A DNA stretch of 21,836 nucleotides from a bacterium (GTDB taxonomy: Bacteria > Latescibacterota > Latescibacteria > Latescibacterales > Latescibacteraceae): the NCBI GenBank assembly GCA_021372535.1, contig JAJFUH010000161.1, positions 1-21,836 on the forward strand, given 5' to 3'. Position 1 is the stretch's first letter. Each line of letters opens with the position of its first letter. The notes beneath the pieces are model-generated. The model ran no database searches, was not told where the DNA came from, and saw nothing but the letters and a program-made list of their open reading frames with translations. This document shows, piece by piece, positions 1 to 6,984 of this stretch. The position numbers were made by a program, and so were the translations under genes.

Positions 1-32
1 GTTGTGATAAACACCATTTACGTGGATATAAG

Positions 33-139
33 CTGTCAAGGGTCGGCACGAAGTGCCGATTTACATGCCCTTGACAGTAACAAAACAACACATTTCGTTA
101 TAGGGCTCGTGAAAAATATACTTTTTCACAGCCCTCTTA
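33..139 (+). repeat. Two-hairpin intergenic repeat, copy 1
   Basis: This 107-bp unit recurs as an inverted copy at 19092-19198, with 97 of 107 positions identical by my hand alignment. It opens with perfect 10-bp outer arms (CTGTCAAGGG at 33-42 and CCCTTGACAG further on) that enclose a smaller hairpin TCGGCAC-GAA-GTGCCGA. A second hairpin follows, GGGCT-c-GTGAAAAA-loop-TTTTTCAC-AGCCC. It lies just upstream of the 186-1262 gene, and its right end provides the -35-like TTCACA of a candidate promoter. A short frame open through it is not a plausible gene. Function is unknown; it could be a mobile palindromic repeat or a structured RNA element. Confidence 0.8.
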
Positions 140-153
140 AACGTATGTATAAA
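125..153 (+). promoter_or_regulatory. Candidate sigma70-type promoter for the Gfo/Idh gene
   Basis: TTCACA at 125-130, a 17-bp spacer, and TATAAA at 148-153. The first ATG of the following gene is at 186, preceded by the Shine-Dalgarno-like AGAAAGG at 173-179. The -35 hexamer falls inside the second hairpin of the repeat at 33-139, so the repeat may have donated it. This is a pattern match only; no transcription start is visible. Confidence 0.4.
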
Positions 154-185
154 ACTGCAATTTCATTCTTTCAGAAAGGCACACC

Positions 186-1262
186 ATGGAATCACGCCGC
201 TCATTCATGCAAAAGACGGCGCTTGCCGGAATCGCGGGTATTGTCGCCTCGGGGAAAGCGCCCACCTTCGCGCAGGATTTGAACACGATCAGAATCGGCC
301 AGATCGGTCTCGGTTCCCACAGCTTTCTTCTGACATTCCTCAACCCGCCGAAAACATTCAAAGGGCAGGTCCGCTGCAAACCGACCGGCGTCTGGGACGA
401 TATCCCCGAAGTTGCCGAAGCCATGAGCAAGCGGGGTTACGGTAAAGTCTACAGGGATTATGCCGGGCTCACAAAGGAATGCGACGCTGTCCATGTCGAG
501 CACGCCGATTACCGCAGGGTCTTCGAATTCGCCCGCCCCGCGCTCGAATCGGGGAAGGCCGTGTTCATCAACCGTCCCTTCACCGCGACCATTGCGGATG
601 CCGAGGAGACCATTCGCCTCGCACGGGCATACGATGCGCCGGTCATGTCCGCATCATCGCTCGAATTTCAGCCGGTGGTCGCCGAAATGCAGGCGTTCGC
701 GAAGGAAAAGGGGCCGGTACGGGCATACGAGGCGTACTGTCCCGAGCCGCATTTCACCTGGCATTTTCCCCATGTGATCAACTACGCACACGCGGCGCTC
801 GGCGGAGGAATCGATACCGCGTATTTCACCGGGGACTATGTCATGTCCCTCGAAGAGCGTCAGGATCAGGTTCGTCCCATGGGGTCATCGCTCATCGTGC
901 TCACCTACAAGCCGCGCGAGGGCCAGCCCCCCATAATCGGGATGAACCATATCGGCATCCAGCCGGGCAGCTACCACATTGATATTTACGCCGTGAAGGA
1001 AAACCGTCTCTTCGAAGCCGGTACGACTGACACAGCGGTCATGCATTACATGTTCGAGGCGCTCAACAATTTCTACACCGAACGGAAACCGCCGCGCCCG
1101 TACGAGGCGATTCTCGAACAGCACCGTGCACTCGTTGCGGCGAATGTTTCACGGCTCACCGGCCGTGCGGTGAAACTCGACAGTCTCGGCGGAGAGGATG
1201 CGCTCCCGTACTCCGAATCGTTACGGCGGTGGCTGGTGCGGAATGCGCTCGGGAGAAAGTAA
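186..1262 (+). CDS. Tat-exported Gfo/Idh/MocA-family oxidoreductase
   Basis: This 358-residue protein resembles the Gfo/Idh/MocA family of NAD(P)-dependent sugar or cyclitol oxidoreductases. It begins with a twin-arginine signal (S-R-R-S-F-M-Q-K at residues 3-10, a hydrophobic stretch of A, G and I, then AQ near residue 30), so it is probably exported folded. A Rossmann-like strand and turn (RIGQIGLGSHS, 36-46) follows the signal. The usual E-K-P motif, whose lysine is catalytic in many relatives, reads N129-R130-P131 here (VFINRPF). That change suggests altered or lost dehydrogenase chemistry. The start ATG at 186 has AGAAAGG six bases upstream. The gene appears monocistronic, with 140 bp before the next gene. 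Family membership is fairly sure; the substrate is unknown. Tat-exported members of this family are common in polysaccharide-degrading bacteria, which fits other genes here. Confidence 0.75.
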   Translation: MESRRSFMQKTALAGIAGIVASGKAPTFAQDLNTIRIGQIGLGSHSFLLTFLNPPKTFKGQVRCKPTGVWDDIPEVAEAMSKRGYGKVYRDYAGLTKECDAVHVEHADYRRVFEFARPALESGKAVFINRPFTATIADAEETIRLARAYDAPVMSASSLEFQPVVAEMQAFAKEKGPVRAYEAYCPEPHFTWHFPHVINYAHAALGGGIDTAYFTGDYVMSLEERQDQVRPMGSSLIVLTYKPREGQPPIIGMNHIGIQPGSYHIDIYAVKENRLFEAGTTDTAVMHYMFEALNNFYTERKPPRPYEAILEQHRALVAANVSRLTGRAVKLDSLGGEDALPYSESLRRWLVRNALGRK

Positions 1263-1265
1263 CCG

Positions 1266-1295
1266 TTGAGAAACGGTGGTAAAAAGTACTATATT
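1266..1295 (+). promoter_or_regulatory. Candidate promoter for the envelope glycosylation cassette
   Basis: TTGAGA at 1266-1271, an 18-bp spacer and TATATT at 1290-1295, about 110 bp before the GTG start at 1403. The -35 overlaps a small palindrome (ACCGTT-gaga-AACGGT, 1262-1277) just after the previous stop codon. This is a pattern match only. Confidence 0.3.
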
Positions 1296-1402
1296 CAATA
1301 TCATGGTGCTTGCTCCAATGACTTATATACTGTTCTCCTAAGCAGACCGAATTTTTTCACCTGTTCGTTTACGGAGTCAACTCACCACAAAGGAAACCGA
1401 CC

Positions 1403-2365
1403 GTGAAAAAAATTATCATAACCGGTGTCGCCGGATTCATCGGTTCTTCTCTGGCGGAACGCATGATTAGGGACGGTTTTGATGTCACCGGGATCGACTG
1501 TTTCACCGCTTACTATTCACCCCGTATAAAACAGGCAAATATCAGGAATCTCCTCACGTCGAAAAAATTCAGGTTCATCGAATCCGATGTGACCGGCCTC
1601 GATGATTCCGTTCTCGATGGTGTGGAATGCTTCTTTCATCTTGCGGCGCAGCCCGGTGTACGTAACTCATGGGGAGAAGAGTTCAGGGAATATGTATTCA
1701 ATAACATTTACGCGACCCAGTATATCCTCGAAAAGCTGAAATCTCAAAAATCCCTGCAAAGGCTCGTTTTCGCCTCCTCGTCCTCTGTGTACGGCAACAG
1801 CAGCGAAAAGCTGCTCACGGAAACCCTGTCCCTCAAGCCGGTCTCCCCGTACGGTATCACCAAGCTGACCGCCGAAAATCTCTGCACCCTCTACCGTGAC
1901 ATGTTCGGCGTTCCCTGCGTCAGTCTGCGCTTTTTTACCGTCTACGGCCCACGGCAGCGGCCGGACATGGCGTTTCACCGCTTTTTACGTGCGTGTCTGA
2001 TGCGGAATGAGATCAACGTATTCGGGGATGGCAGCCAGACGAGGGATTTCACCTATATCGACGATATCGTTTCCGCAATCCTCAGCGCCGGTTTTTCGAC
2101 CGACTCTTCCATTCCGGGCATTATCAATCTCGGCTCGGGAAAACGTATAGTGCTCAATGAGGCGCTGGACATGATCTCCGAGATCACCGGTGAAAAACTC
2201 CGCATCAATCATCTGCCGAATGAAAAGGGCGACATGACCGATACCCTCGCCGACATATCGCTGGCCGGAAAGGCGCTTGGCTATTCCCCCTCTTACAGCC
2301 TCTACGACGGTTTAAAAGCCGAATACGAATGGATGTGTAAAAACAGGGATGTCCTGTTTTCATGA
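1403..2365 (+). CDS. NAD-dependent sugar-nucleotide epimerase (UDP-glucuronate 4-epimerase-like)
   Basis: This 320-residue extended short-chain dehydrogenase/reductase probably inverts or otherwise modifies a nucleotide sugar in the cytoplasm. The NAD-binding loop TGVAGFIGSS is near residues 7-16. The SSSSVYG segment and the catalytic Y-x-x-x-K (YGITK) follow in the usual order. The segment RFFTVYGPRQRPDMA and the later GDGSQTRDFTYIDD are typical of the UDP-glucose/UDP-glucuronate 4-epimerase branch. The start is GTG at 1403, with AAAGGAAA about 8 bases upstream. Length matches the family. It is the first gene of a tight four-gene group (GT2, LAB_N, GT39), so its product is likely the sugar donor for the glycosyltransferase immediately downstream. 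The family is sure; the exact sugar is inferred. Confidence 0.85.
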   Translation: MKKIIITGVAGFIGSSLAERMIRDGFDVTGIDCFTAYYSPRIKQANIRNLLTSKKFRFIESDVTGLDDSVLDGVECFFHLAAQPGVRNSWGEEFREYVFNNIYATQYILEKLKSQKSLQRLVFASSSSVYGNSSEKLLTETLSLKPVSPYGITKLTAENLCTLYRDMFGVPCVSLRFFTVYGPRQRPDMAFHRFLRACLMRNEINVFGDGSQTRDFTYIDDIVSAILSAGFSTDSSIPGIINLGSGKRIVLNEALDMISEITGEKLRINHLPNEKGDMTDTLADISLAGKALGYSPSYSLYDGLKAEYEWMCKNRDVLFS

Positions 2366-2384
2366 TTTGACGGAACAGGGGGAC

Positions 2385-3104
2385 ATGATGCCTGAGCTTT
2401 CAGTAATCATTCCCGTGTTTAACGAGATCGACAACATTGAGCCTTTGACTACCGAAATCATTCAGGTTCTCGGCTCCGACAGCGACCGCATCGAGATAGT
2501 GTTCGTCGATGACGGCTCCTCGGACGGCACACTGGATAAAATCAGGGAAATGAGCGAACGGTATCCGCTGGTCCGGTGGATTTCATTCGACCGGAATTAC
2601 GGGCAGACCGCGGCGCTCGATGCCGGGCTGAGAGCCGCGCGGGGACGGTATCTTGTCACCATGGACGGCGATCTGCAAAGCGACCCGTCCGACATTCCCG
2701 GGCTTATGAAGGGTCTCGAATCAGCCGATCTTGTCTGCGGGTACCGCCGCAAGCGCCATGACAGTTTCATCCGTAAAATATCCAGCCGTATCGCCAACGG
2801 AGTCCGCAACCGTGCAACCGGCGACACCATCATAGATGTGGGGTGTACGCTGCGTGTCATGCGCCGTGAATGTATCGAAAATCTCAAGCTTTACGAAGGT
2901 ATGCATCGTTTCTTCCCCACGCTCGTTAAATATGAGGGGTACAGCGTTATTCAGGTCCCGGTAAATCACCGTCCGCGCTTACACGGGAAGGCCAAGTACA
3001 ACATTTCCAACCGTCTTTTCAGGGCTGTTCTCGATCTTTTCGCGGTTGTATGGATGAAATGGCGTCGTCTGAGGTATGTAATAAAGGAGCGTAAAGAACC
3101 ATGA
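2385..3104 (+). CDS. Family 2 glycosyltransferase (DPM1/ArnC-like polyprenyl-phosphate glycosyltransferase)
   Basis: A GT-A fold glycosyltransferase expected to transfer a sugar from a nucleotide donor to a polyprenyl phosphate on the inner face of the membrane. It shows the N-terminal SVIIPVFNE strand, the VDDGSSDGT motif and the metal-binding region VTMDGDLQSDP. There is no long transmembrane tail, so it looks like a DPM1-type enzyme rather than the two-helix ArnC form. An upstream ATG at 2349 would overlap the epimerase gene. I prefer ATG 2385 (or 2388), which has GGGGGA just upstream and places the conserved SVIIPVF strand at the normal N-terminus (about 239 residues). The stop overlaps the next start as ATGA, indicating translational coupling. 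Family confident; acceptor inferred from neighbours. Confidence 0.88.
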   Translation: MMPELSVIIPVFNEIDNIEPLTTEIIQVLGSDSDRIEIVFVDDGSSDGTLDKIREMSERYPLVRWISFDRNYGQTAALDAGLRAARGRYLVTMDGDLQSDPSDIPGLMKGLESADLVCGYRRKRHDSFIRKISSRIANGVRNRATGDTIIDVGCTLRVMRRECIENLKLYEGMHRFFPTLVKYEGYSVIQVPVNHRPRLHGKAKYNISNRLFRAVLDLFAVVWMKWRRLRYVIKERKEP

Positions 3105-3364
3105 GATCATTCTGGCTTGTTTTCGGTTTCGCCGGACAATTATTTTTCAGCGCCCGTTTTTTTATTCAATGGCTCGCCTCGGAAAAGGCAAAACAGAGCG
3201 TTATACCATTTTCATTCTGGTGGTTCAGTATCGGCGGAGCGTTTGTGCTTCTTATTTATGCCATACATCTCAGGGACCCGGTTTTCATTCTCGGCCAGAG
3301 TACGGGGTTCCTGATTTATTCCCGTAACATCTATTTTATCAGAAAAAAGAGAGCCAACGGATAA
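3101..3364 (+). CDS. LAB_N-domain small membrane protein
   Basis: This 87-residue, almost wholly hydrophobic protein matches the lipid-A biosynthesis N-terminal (LAB_N, PF07578) family, a stand-alone small membrane domain related to PQ-loop/MtN3-type proteins. Three hydrophobic segments are visible (about residues 3-24, 33-56 and 58-80). Family-like features include RFFIQWLASE, IPFSFWW and a final GFLIYSRNIYFI. Translation is coupled to the preceding GT2 gene by an ATGA overlap, with AAAGGAG at 3083-3089. Sitting between a polyprenyl-phosphate glycosyltransferase and an ArnT-like transferase, it occupies the place where arn operons carry the ArnE/ArnF flippase pair. A role in moving or presenting the lipid-linked sugar is therefore an attractive inference, not shown by sequence. 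Confidence 0.85.
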   Translation: MRSFWLVFGFAGQLFFSARFFIQWLASEKAKQSVIPFSFWWFSIGGAFVLLIYAIHLRDPVFILGQSTGFLIYSRNIYFIRKKRANG

Positions 3365-3392
3365 CCGGTCACAGCGGCGCAATGGTACGGCA

Positions 3393-4826
3393 ATGAAACT
3401 ATCGAACGATACCGGTACTCATCCCTTTTTTCCCCTGTCTTCGGGCGCCGTTCTTTTTATTTGGGGAATTGTGCTGCTCCTGCCGTTTCTCGGGCTGAGA
3501 CACCTCTGGCTCCCCGATGAGGGTCGTTATGCCGAGGTCGCCCGTGAGATGGTCGTGAGCGGAGACTGGCTCACTCCCCGGCTCGATTTTATACCCCATT
3601 TCACCAAGCCCCCGCTCACATACTGGTTTATCGCGGCAGCCCTCAAAGTACTGGGTACGAACGAGTTTGCCGCACGGCTTTTCAACGCCCTCGCACTCAT
3701 CGGAACTGTCCTTGTCACCGCCAGCCTCACCCGCGAACTCGGTAACCGCACAGCCTCATTCCGCGCCGGCTTCATTCTCCTGACATCACTCTTCCCGTTC
3801 GTCGCCGGAAATGTGCTCACAACGGATATCCAGCTCACGTTCTGGCAGACAACGGCGGTCTGGCTGTTCTGGAAGGGTTACAACGGCTGGCCGGAAGGAA
3901 AGTTGTCCGTATTCGGGGCTTATGCGGCGCTCGGTATGGCGTTCATGACAAAAGGCCCTGTCGGTGTTCTCGTGCCCGTCATGGCGTTTGCGGGGTACTG
4001 TTTATACCAAAGGAACACCACCTTCGTGAAACGAGTGTTCTCGTGGACGGGAATCCTGCTCTTCTGTTGTATCGCGTTTCCCTGGTATATAGTTGTCGCC
4101 CTGAAGAATCCGGGGCTGATGAATTACTTTCTCGGCAACGAAATAGCGGGCAGGGTCCTGACCACGGTTCATCATCGCAACAACACGTTCCTGATCTACC
4201 CGCTCGTTCTTACCGCAGGCATGCTCCCCTGGACATGGTACCAGATGAAAGCGCTTGTCCATACATTCACGTTTTCAAAAATCAGGCGGAAATCGCTTTC
4301 CCCGGCGGAAGTTTTCTGCGCAAGCTGGATTATTATTCCGCTGCTCTTCTTCAGCCTTGTCCGGTCGAGGCTTCCCTTCTATGTCCTCAACCTTTTTATT
4401 CCGCTTTCCATTCTCACCGCCCGTTATCTCGACCCGGAAACGGATACTACCAAAAAAAATCCGGTCGCGGTGCCATCGGACAGAAAATTTCTGACAATTG
4501 CGCTCGCCATGTCCGTATTTCTCCTGCTTGCGACCGGTATTTCCCCATACATACCCACATCGCAGGACCTCTATCCGCTTGCCTCGGCAATAACATCGTA
4601 TGCGGGCAGGGAAGACTACAGCATTTACAGTACTTCAAGCAAGCTGTATTCACTCAATTTCTACACGGGAAAAACGGTACATGTCGTACAGGATGCAGCG
4701 CCGTTTTCGGACGACACGAAGCCTTCGTTCTTTTTGACAAAACAGGAACTTCCCGCAACAAGCGGCCGTGACGACATCCGGTGTGTCGCCAGACATTTCA
4801 GGTACCGTCTCTATTTCCATAAGTAG
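3393..4826 (+). CDS. ArnT-like family 39 glycosyltransferase, polytopic membrane protein
   Basis: This 477-residue polytopic inner-membrane protein of the ArnT/PMT (GT39, PMT_2) group should transfer a sugar from a polyprenyl-phosphate carrier to lipid A or another acceptor on the periplasmic side. After the first membrane helix it carries the family's loop motif LWLPDEGRYAEVAREM, with the acidic pair D42-E43. This is followed by many hydrophobic segments (roughly residues 80-110, 125-145, 160-230, 270-290, 310-345 and 365-390). A soluble C-terminal tail of about 90 residues closes the protein. The start ATG at 3393 has only a weak ribosome site. It is 28 bp after the LAB_N gene, completing the cassette. 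Family assignment is strong; acceptor and sugar are unknown. Confidence 0.88.
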   Translation: MKLSNDTGTHPFFPLSSGAVLFIWGIVLLLPFLGLRHLWLPDEGRYAEVAREMVVSGDWLTPRLDFIPHFTKPPLTYWFIAAALKVLGTNEFAARLFNALALIGTVLVTASLTRELGNRTASFRAGFILLTSLFPFVAGNVLTTDIQLTFWQTTAVWLFWKGYNGWPEGKLSVFGAYAALGMAFMTKGPVGVLVPVMAFAGYCLYQRNTTFVKRVFSWTGILLFCCIAFPWYIVVALKNPGLMNYFLGNEIAGRVLTTVHHRNNTFLIYPLVLTAGMLPWTWYQMKALVHTFTFSKIRRKSLSPAEVFCASWIIIPLLFFSLVRSRLPFYVLNLFIPLSILTARYLDPETDTTKKNPVAVPSDRKFLTIALAMSVFLLLATGISPYIPTSQDLYPLASAITSYAGREDYSIYSTSSKLYSLNFYTGKTVHVVQDAAPFSDDTKPSFFLTKQELPATSGRDDIRCVARHFRYRLYFHK

Positions 4827-4885
4827 CATGACAGAATTTCGTGAATCGTATCCTTTATTCAGCCCGCTTTTTTCAGTGATGAGGC

Positions 4886-4914
4886 TTGCCATAAATCCAT
4901 TCACTGCGTATACT
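4886..4914 (+). promoter_or_regulatory. Candidate sigma70-type promoter for the larA-like gene
   Basis: TTGCCA at 4886-4891, exactly 17 bp, then TATACT at 4909-4914, about 75 bp before the ATG at 4988. It is one of the best matches to a vegetative promoter in the window. It indicates that the racemase-like gene is transcribed separately from the glycosylation cassette. Confidence 0.5.
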
Positions 4915-4987
4915 ATGTAGGGAATCATACGTCTTAAAAAAAAACCAGTCCCGCACATATACATCACTTCATACGAGGAGCGTTCCG

Positions 4988-6262
4988 ATGAAGATTGACA
5001 TAGCCTATGGCAAAGAGGGCCTGACCATCGATGTTCCCGATAAAAACCTGGTCAAGATACTGAGGATGACGGAAAAACCGGTGATTCCCGACCCCGGGAA
5101 AACGACACTCGAAAAGATCGGCAGGCCCACGGGGACACCGCCCCTTTCCGAGATGGCGCGCGGAAAACAGTCGGCGTGCATCGTCATCAGCGACATCACG
5201 AGGCCCGTTCCCAACGCCGTGATACTGCCGCCGGTTCTTGAAACGCTCGAAAAAGCCGGTATAAAGCGAGACCGCATCACCATTCTCAACGGCACCGGCA
5301 TACACCGCCCGAACGAGGGCGACGAACTCGTAACCCTCCTCGGGCCGGACATTCCAAAACGCTACCGTGTGGTCAACCATAAAGGCAGGGACACGGCATC
5401 GCACGAATATCTCGGCGAAACCCCGATATACAGGGCGCCGATCTATGTAGACCGTGAATATCTCAGCGCCGACCTCCGTATCGCCACGGGGCTTATCGAA
5501 CCCCATTTCATGGCGGGCTTCTCCGGTGGGCGCAAGGGAATAATGCCCGGAATATGCGCTTTCGAGACAGTCAAGGTGCTCCATGGCCCCGACGCCATGG
5601 GTCATGAAAAATCGGTCGGCGGCATTCTCGAAGGAAACCCCGTGCACGAGGAAATCCTCCATGTCGCGAAAAAAGCCCGTGTCGACTTCATCGTGAACGT
5701 CACCCTCAACGAGCGGCGCGAGATAACCGGTGTATTCGCCGGCGATCTCGAACTCGCCCACCATGAAGGCGTCGAGTTTGTCAAGACCCAGTGCGTGAGC
5801 ACGGTCGATGAGCCGGTGGACGCTGTCATCACCACGGCGGCGGGATTCCCGCTCGATCTGACCTTCTACCAGACCGTCAAGGGTATGACCGAGGCGGCGC
5901 CGATTGTGAGAACCGGCGGTGTCGTCATGATAGCCTCCCGGTGCGCCGAGGGCATCGGAAGCCCCGAATTCACGAAGCTCATGCTCGAAACCGGAACCAT
6001 CGGGGAATTCCTCGCCAATATCAGGAAGCCGGGCTACTATGTGCTCGACCAGTGGCAGCTCCAGAAGTTCAGCACGGTGCTCGCGGACCATGAGGTCTGG
6101 TTTTATTCCGATGGCATTGACCGCGACACCCAGGAAAAACTCTTTGTGAAACCGCTTGCGAGCATGGAGGAAGGAATCGCCCTTGTCATGCGGCGTTTCG
6201 GCGAAAACGCCCGTATCGCGGTCATTCCCGAGGGCCCGTATGTCAATGCCCGTCTGGCGTAA
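4988..6262 (+). CDS. larA: LarA-family nickel-pincer racemase/epimerase homologue
   Basis: This 424-residue protein matches nickel-dependent lactate racemase LarA and its relatives (Lar_N/DUF2088). Residues known to matter in Lactiplantibacillus LarA appear at nearly the same numbers. D69 and R72 lie in SDITRPVP, and H106 in GTGIHRPN. H173 and the cofactor-attaching lysine K183 lie in HFMAGFSGGRK. H199 is in VKVLHG, and Q295/K298 are in YQTVKG. These imply a working nickel-pincer nucleotide site that racemises or epimerises a 2-hydroxy acid in the cytoplasm. The start ATG has AGGAG seven bases upstream. The cofactor-making genes larB, larC and larE are not in the window, so they must lie elsewhere. 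The substrate may not be lactate, since the family is broad. The gene stands alone between the glycosylation cassette and the repeat insertion. Confidence 0.85.
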   Translation: MKIDIAYGKEGLTIDVPDKNLVKILRMTEKPVIPDPGKTTLEKIGRPTGTPPLSEMARGKQSACIVISDITRPVPNAVILPPVLETLEKAGIKRDRITILNGTGIHRPNEGDELVTLLGPDIPKRYRVVNHKGRDTASHEYLGETPIYRAPIYVDREYLSADLRIATGLIEPHFMAGFSGGRKGIMPGICAFETVKVLHGPDAMGHEKSVGGILEGNPVHEEILHVAKKARVDFIVNVTLNERREITGVFAGDLELAHHEGVEFVKTQCVSTVDEPVDAVITTAAGFPLDLTFYQTVKGMTEAAPIVRTGGVVMIASRCAEGIGSPEFTKLMLETGTIGEFLANIRKPGYYVLDQWQLQKFSTVLADHEVWFYSDGIDRDTQEKLFVKPLASMEEGIALVMRRFGENARIAVIPEGPYVNARLA

Positions 6263-6271
6263 TGAATAAAA

Positions 6272-6285
6272 TAGAACGCGGATTA
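6272..6285 (+). repeat. Fragment of the GCGGAT-type repeat end
   Basis: The outer motif TAGAACGCGGAT plus TA occurs just after the larA-like stop codon. It matches the outer end of the inverted repeats flanking the small nuclease-like gene, but the rest of the unit is missing. It is probably a truncated or decayed copy. Confidence 0.55.
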
Positions 6286-6350
6286 TTACTTATTATTTTT
6301 TTTAATACTTCATAGAATAGTTATTAACGCTCCAAAACAGTAAATCTTAG

Positions 6351-6406
6351 AAAAAACATATAGAACGCGGATGGACGCGGATCAGGCGGATTTTCGCGGA
6401 TTAATA
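6351..6406 (+). repeat. GCGGAT-type left repeat, copy A
   Basis: This 56-bp segment is repeated without change at 6479-6534. It contains TAGAACGCGGAT (6361-6372) and three further GCGGAT units ending in CGCGGATTAAT. Downstream of it lies a degenerate copy of the 5' end of the GxxExxY gene (about 6415-6470), so it looks like the left end of a decayed tandem copy of the element. Confidence 0.85.
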
Positions 6407-6414
6407 CTTTTTTT

Positions 6415-6470
6415 ATATGTTACAAAAACTCTTTGAGGGCATGGTATCAGGGCTTTCTGTATAGTCATAC
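6415..6470 (+). pseudogene. Degenerate remnant of the GxxExxY gene 5' end
   Basis: Aligned by hand with 6548-6608, this stretch shares an ATG followed by similar bases. The clearest match is the block ATCAGGGCTTT (6445-6455 here; 6580-6590 in the intact gene), with related sequence continuing to about TCATAC/TATAATAC. Small insertions and deletions and an early TAG break the reading frame. It lies the same way round after left repeat copy A as the intact gene does after copy B. It is best read as the remains of a tandem copy of the element. Confidence 0.5.
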
Positions 6471-6478
6471 GGTTTGAA

Positions 6479-6534
6479 AAAAAACATATAGAACGCGGAT
6501 GGACGCGGATCAGGCGGATTTTCGCGGATTAATA
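6479..6534 (+). repeat. Left terminal inverted repeat, copy B
   Basis: Identical to 6351-6406. Its core from 6489 (TAGAACGCGGAT) to about 6531 is a close inverted match to 6942-6984 on the other side of the GxxExxY gene. The two share TAGAACGCGGAT at the outer end and AGGCGGATTTTCGCGGAT at the inner end, and differ only in the middle and the last bases. It therefore looks like one end of a roughly 496-bp element spanning 6489-6984. Confidence 0.85.
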
Positions 6535-6984
6535 TTTATATTTAATTGTATGATACATAAAACGCTGACAGATCAGGTAATCAGGGCTTTTTATAAAGTC
6601 TATAATACACTCGAATACGGATTTCTGGAAAAGGTGTACGAGAATGCATTGATTATTGAGCTTAGGAAAGACGGGCTGGAAGTTGTTCAGCAAATGCCGA
6701 TCAAGGTGTATTATGAAAATCAGGTAATCGGAGAGTATTTCGCTGATTTATGTGTTGAAAACAAGATAATCATCGAACTCAAATCATCAGAAAGCCTTTC
6801 AAAAGCTCATGAGGCCCAACTCATCAATTATCTCAAAGCGACACAAATCGAGGTCGGTATCCTCCTGAATTTTGGTAAAAAACCCGAGTTTTCACGAAAG
6901 GTATATTCGAATAAAAGAAGGCAAAATGCTTTTTGAATCTTTTATCCGCGAAAATCCGCCTAATCCGCGGAAATCCGCGTTCTA
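6489..6984 (+). mobile_element. Putative small element: GxxExxY gene between terminal inverted repeats
   Basis: The unit runs from TAGAACGCGG (6489) to its inverted match CCGCGTTCTA (6975-6984). It has about 43-bp imperfect inverted repeats at the ends and a single complete small gene (6550-6936) between them. No transposase of a known insertion-sequence family is present. Partial duplicates lie on both sides: copy A with a gene remnant on the left, and a 121-bp duplication on the right. Ends without a gene are scattered at 10811, 16757 and 20808. Mobility is inferred from this arrangement; target-site duplications of normal form were not seen. Confidence 0.5.
6550..6936 (+). CDS. GxxExxY-family small PD-(D/E)XK nuclease-like protein
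   Basis: This 128-residue protein belongs to the GxxExxY family (PF13366, PDDEXK_3). The name motif is G24-F-L-E27-K-V-Y30. A PD-(D/E)XK-like active site follows, with D66 in the EYFADL strand and E76-L-K78 in IIIELKSS. A Q90-x-x-x-Y94 segment recalls RecB-type nucleases. I chose ATG 6550: a longer frame starting at 6499 would translate the flanking repeat, and the conserved region starts right after MIHKTLTDQ. The gene is more A+T-rich than its neighbours, which fits acquisition. The stop codon TGA (6934-6936) is also the first base triplet of the 121-bp duplicated segment. The biological role of the family is not established to my knowledge; nuclease activity and self-mobilisation are inference. 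Confidence 0.85.
   Translation: MIHKTLTDQVIRAFYKVYNTLEYGFLEKVYENALIIELRKDGLEVVQQMPIKVYYENQVIGEYFADLCVENKIIIELKSSESLSKAHEAQLINYLKATQIEVGILLNFGKKPEFSRKVYSNKRRQNAF

Noticed and set aside
69-95. TTGACA within the repeat arm as a promoter -35
   Set aside because: No acceptable -10 lies 16-18 bp downstream; the TTCACA/TATAAA pair at 125-153 is better placed.
4-282. 92-codon frame at the left edge
   Set aside because: It translates the two-hairpin repeat, which recurs inverted at 19092-19198 as non-coding DNA, and overlaps the start of the Tat-signal gene.
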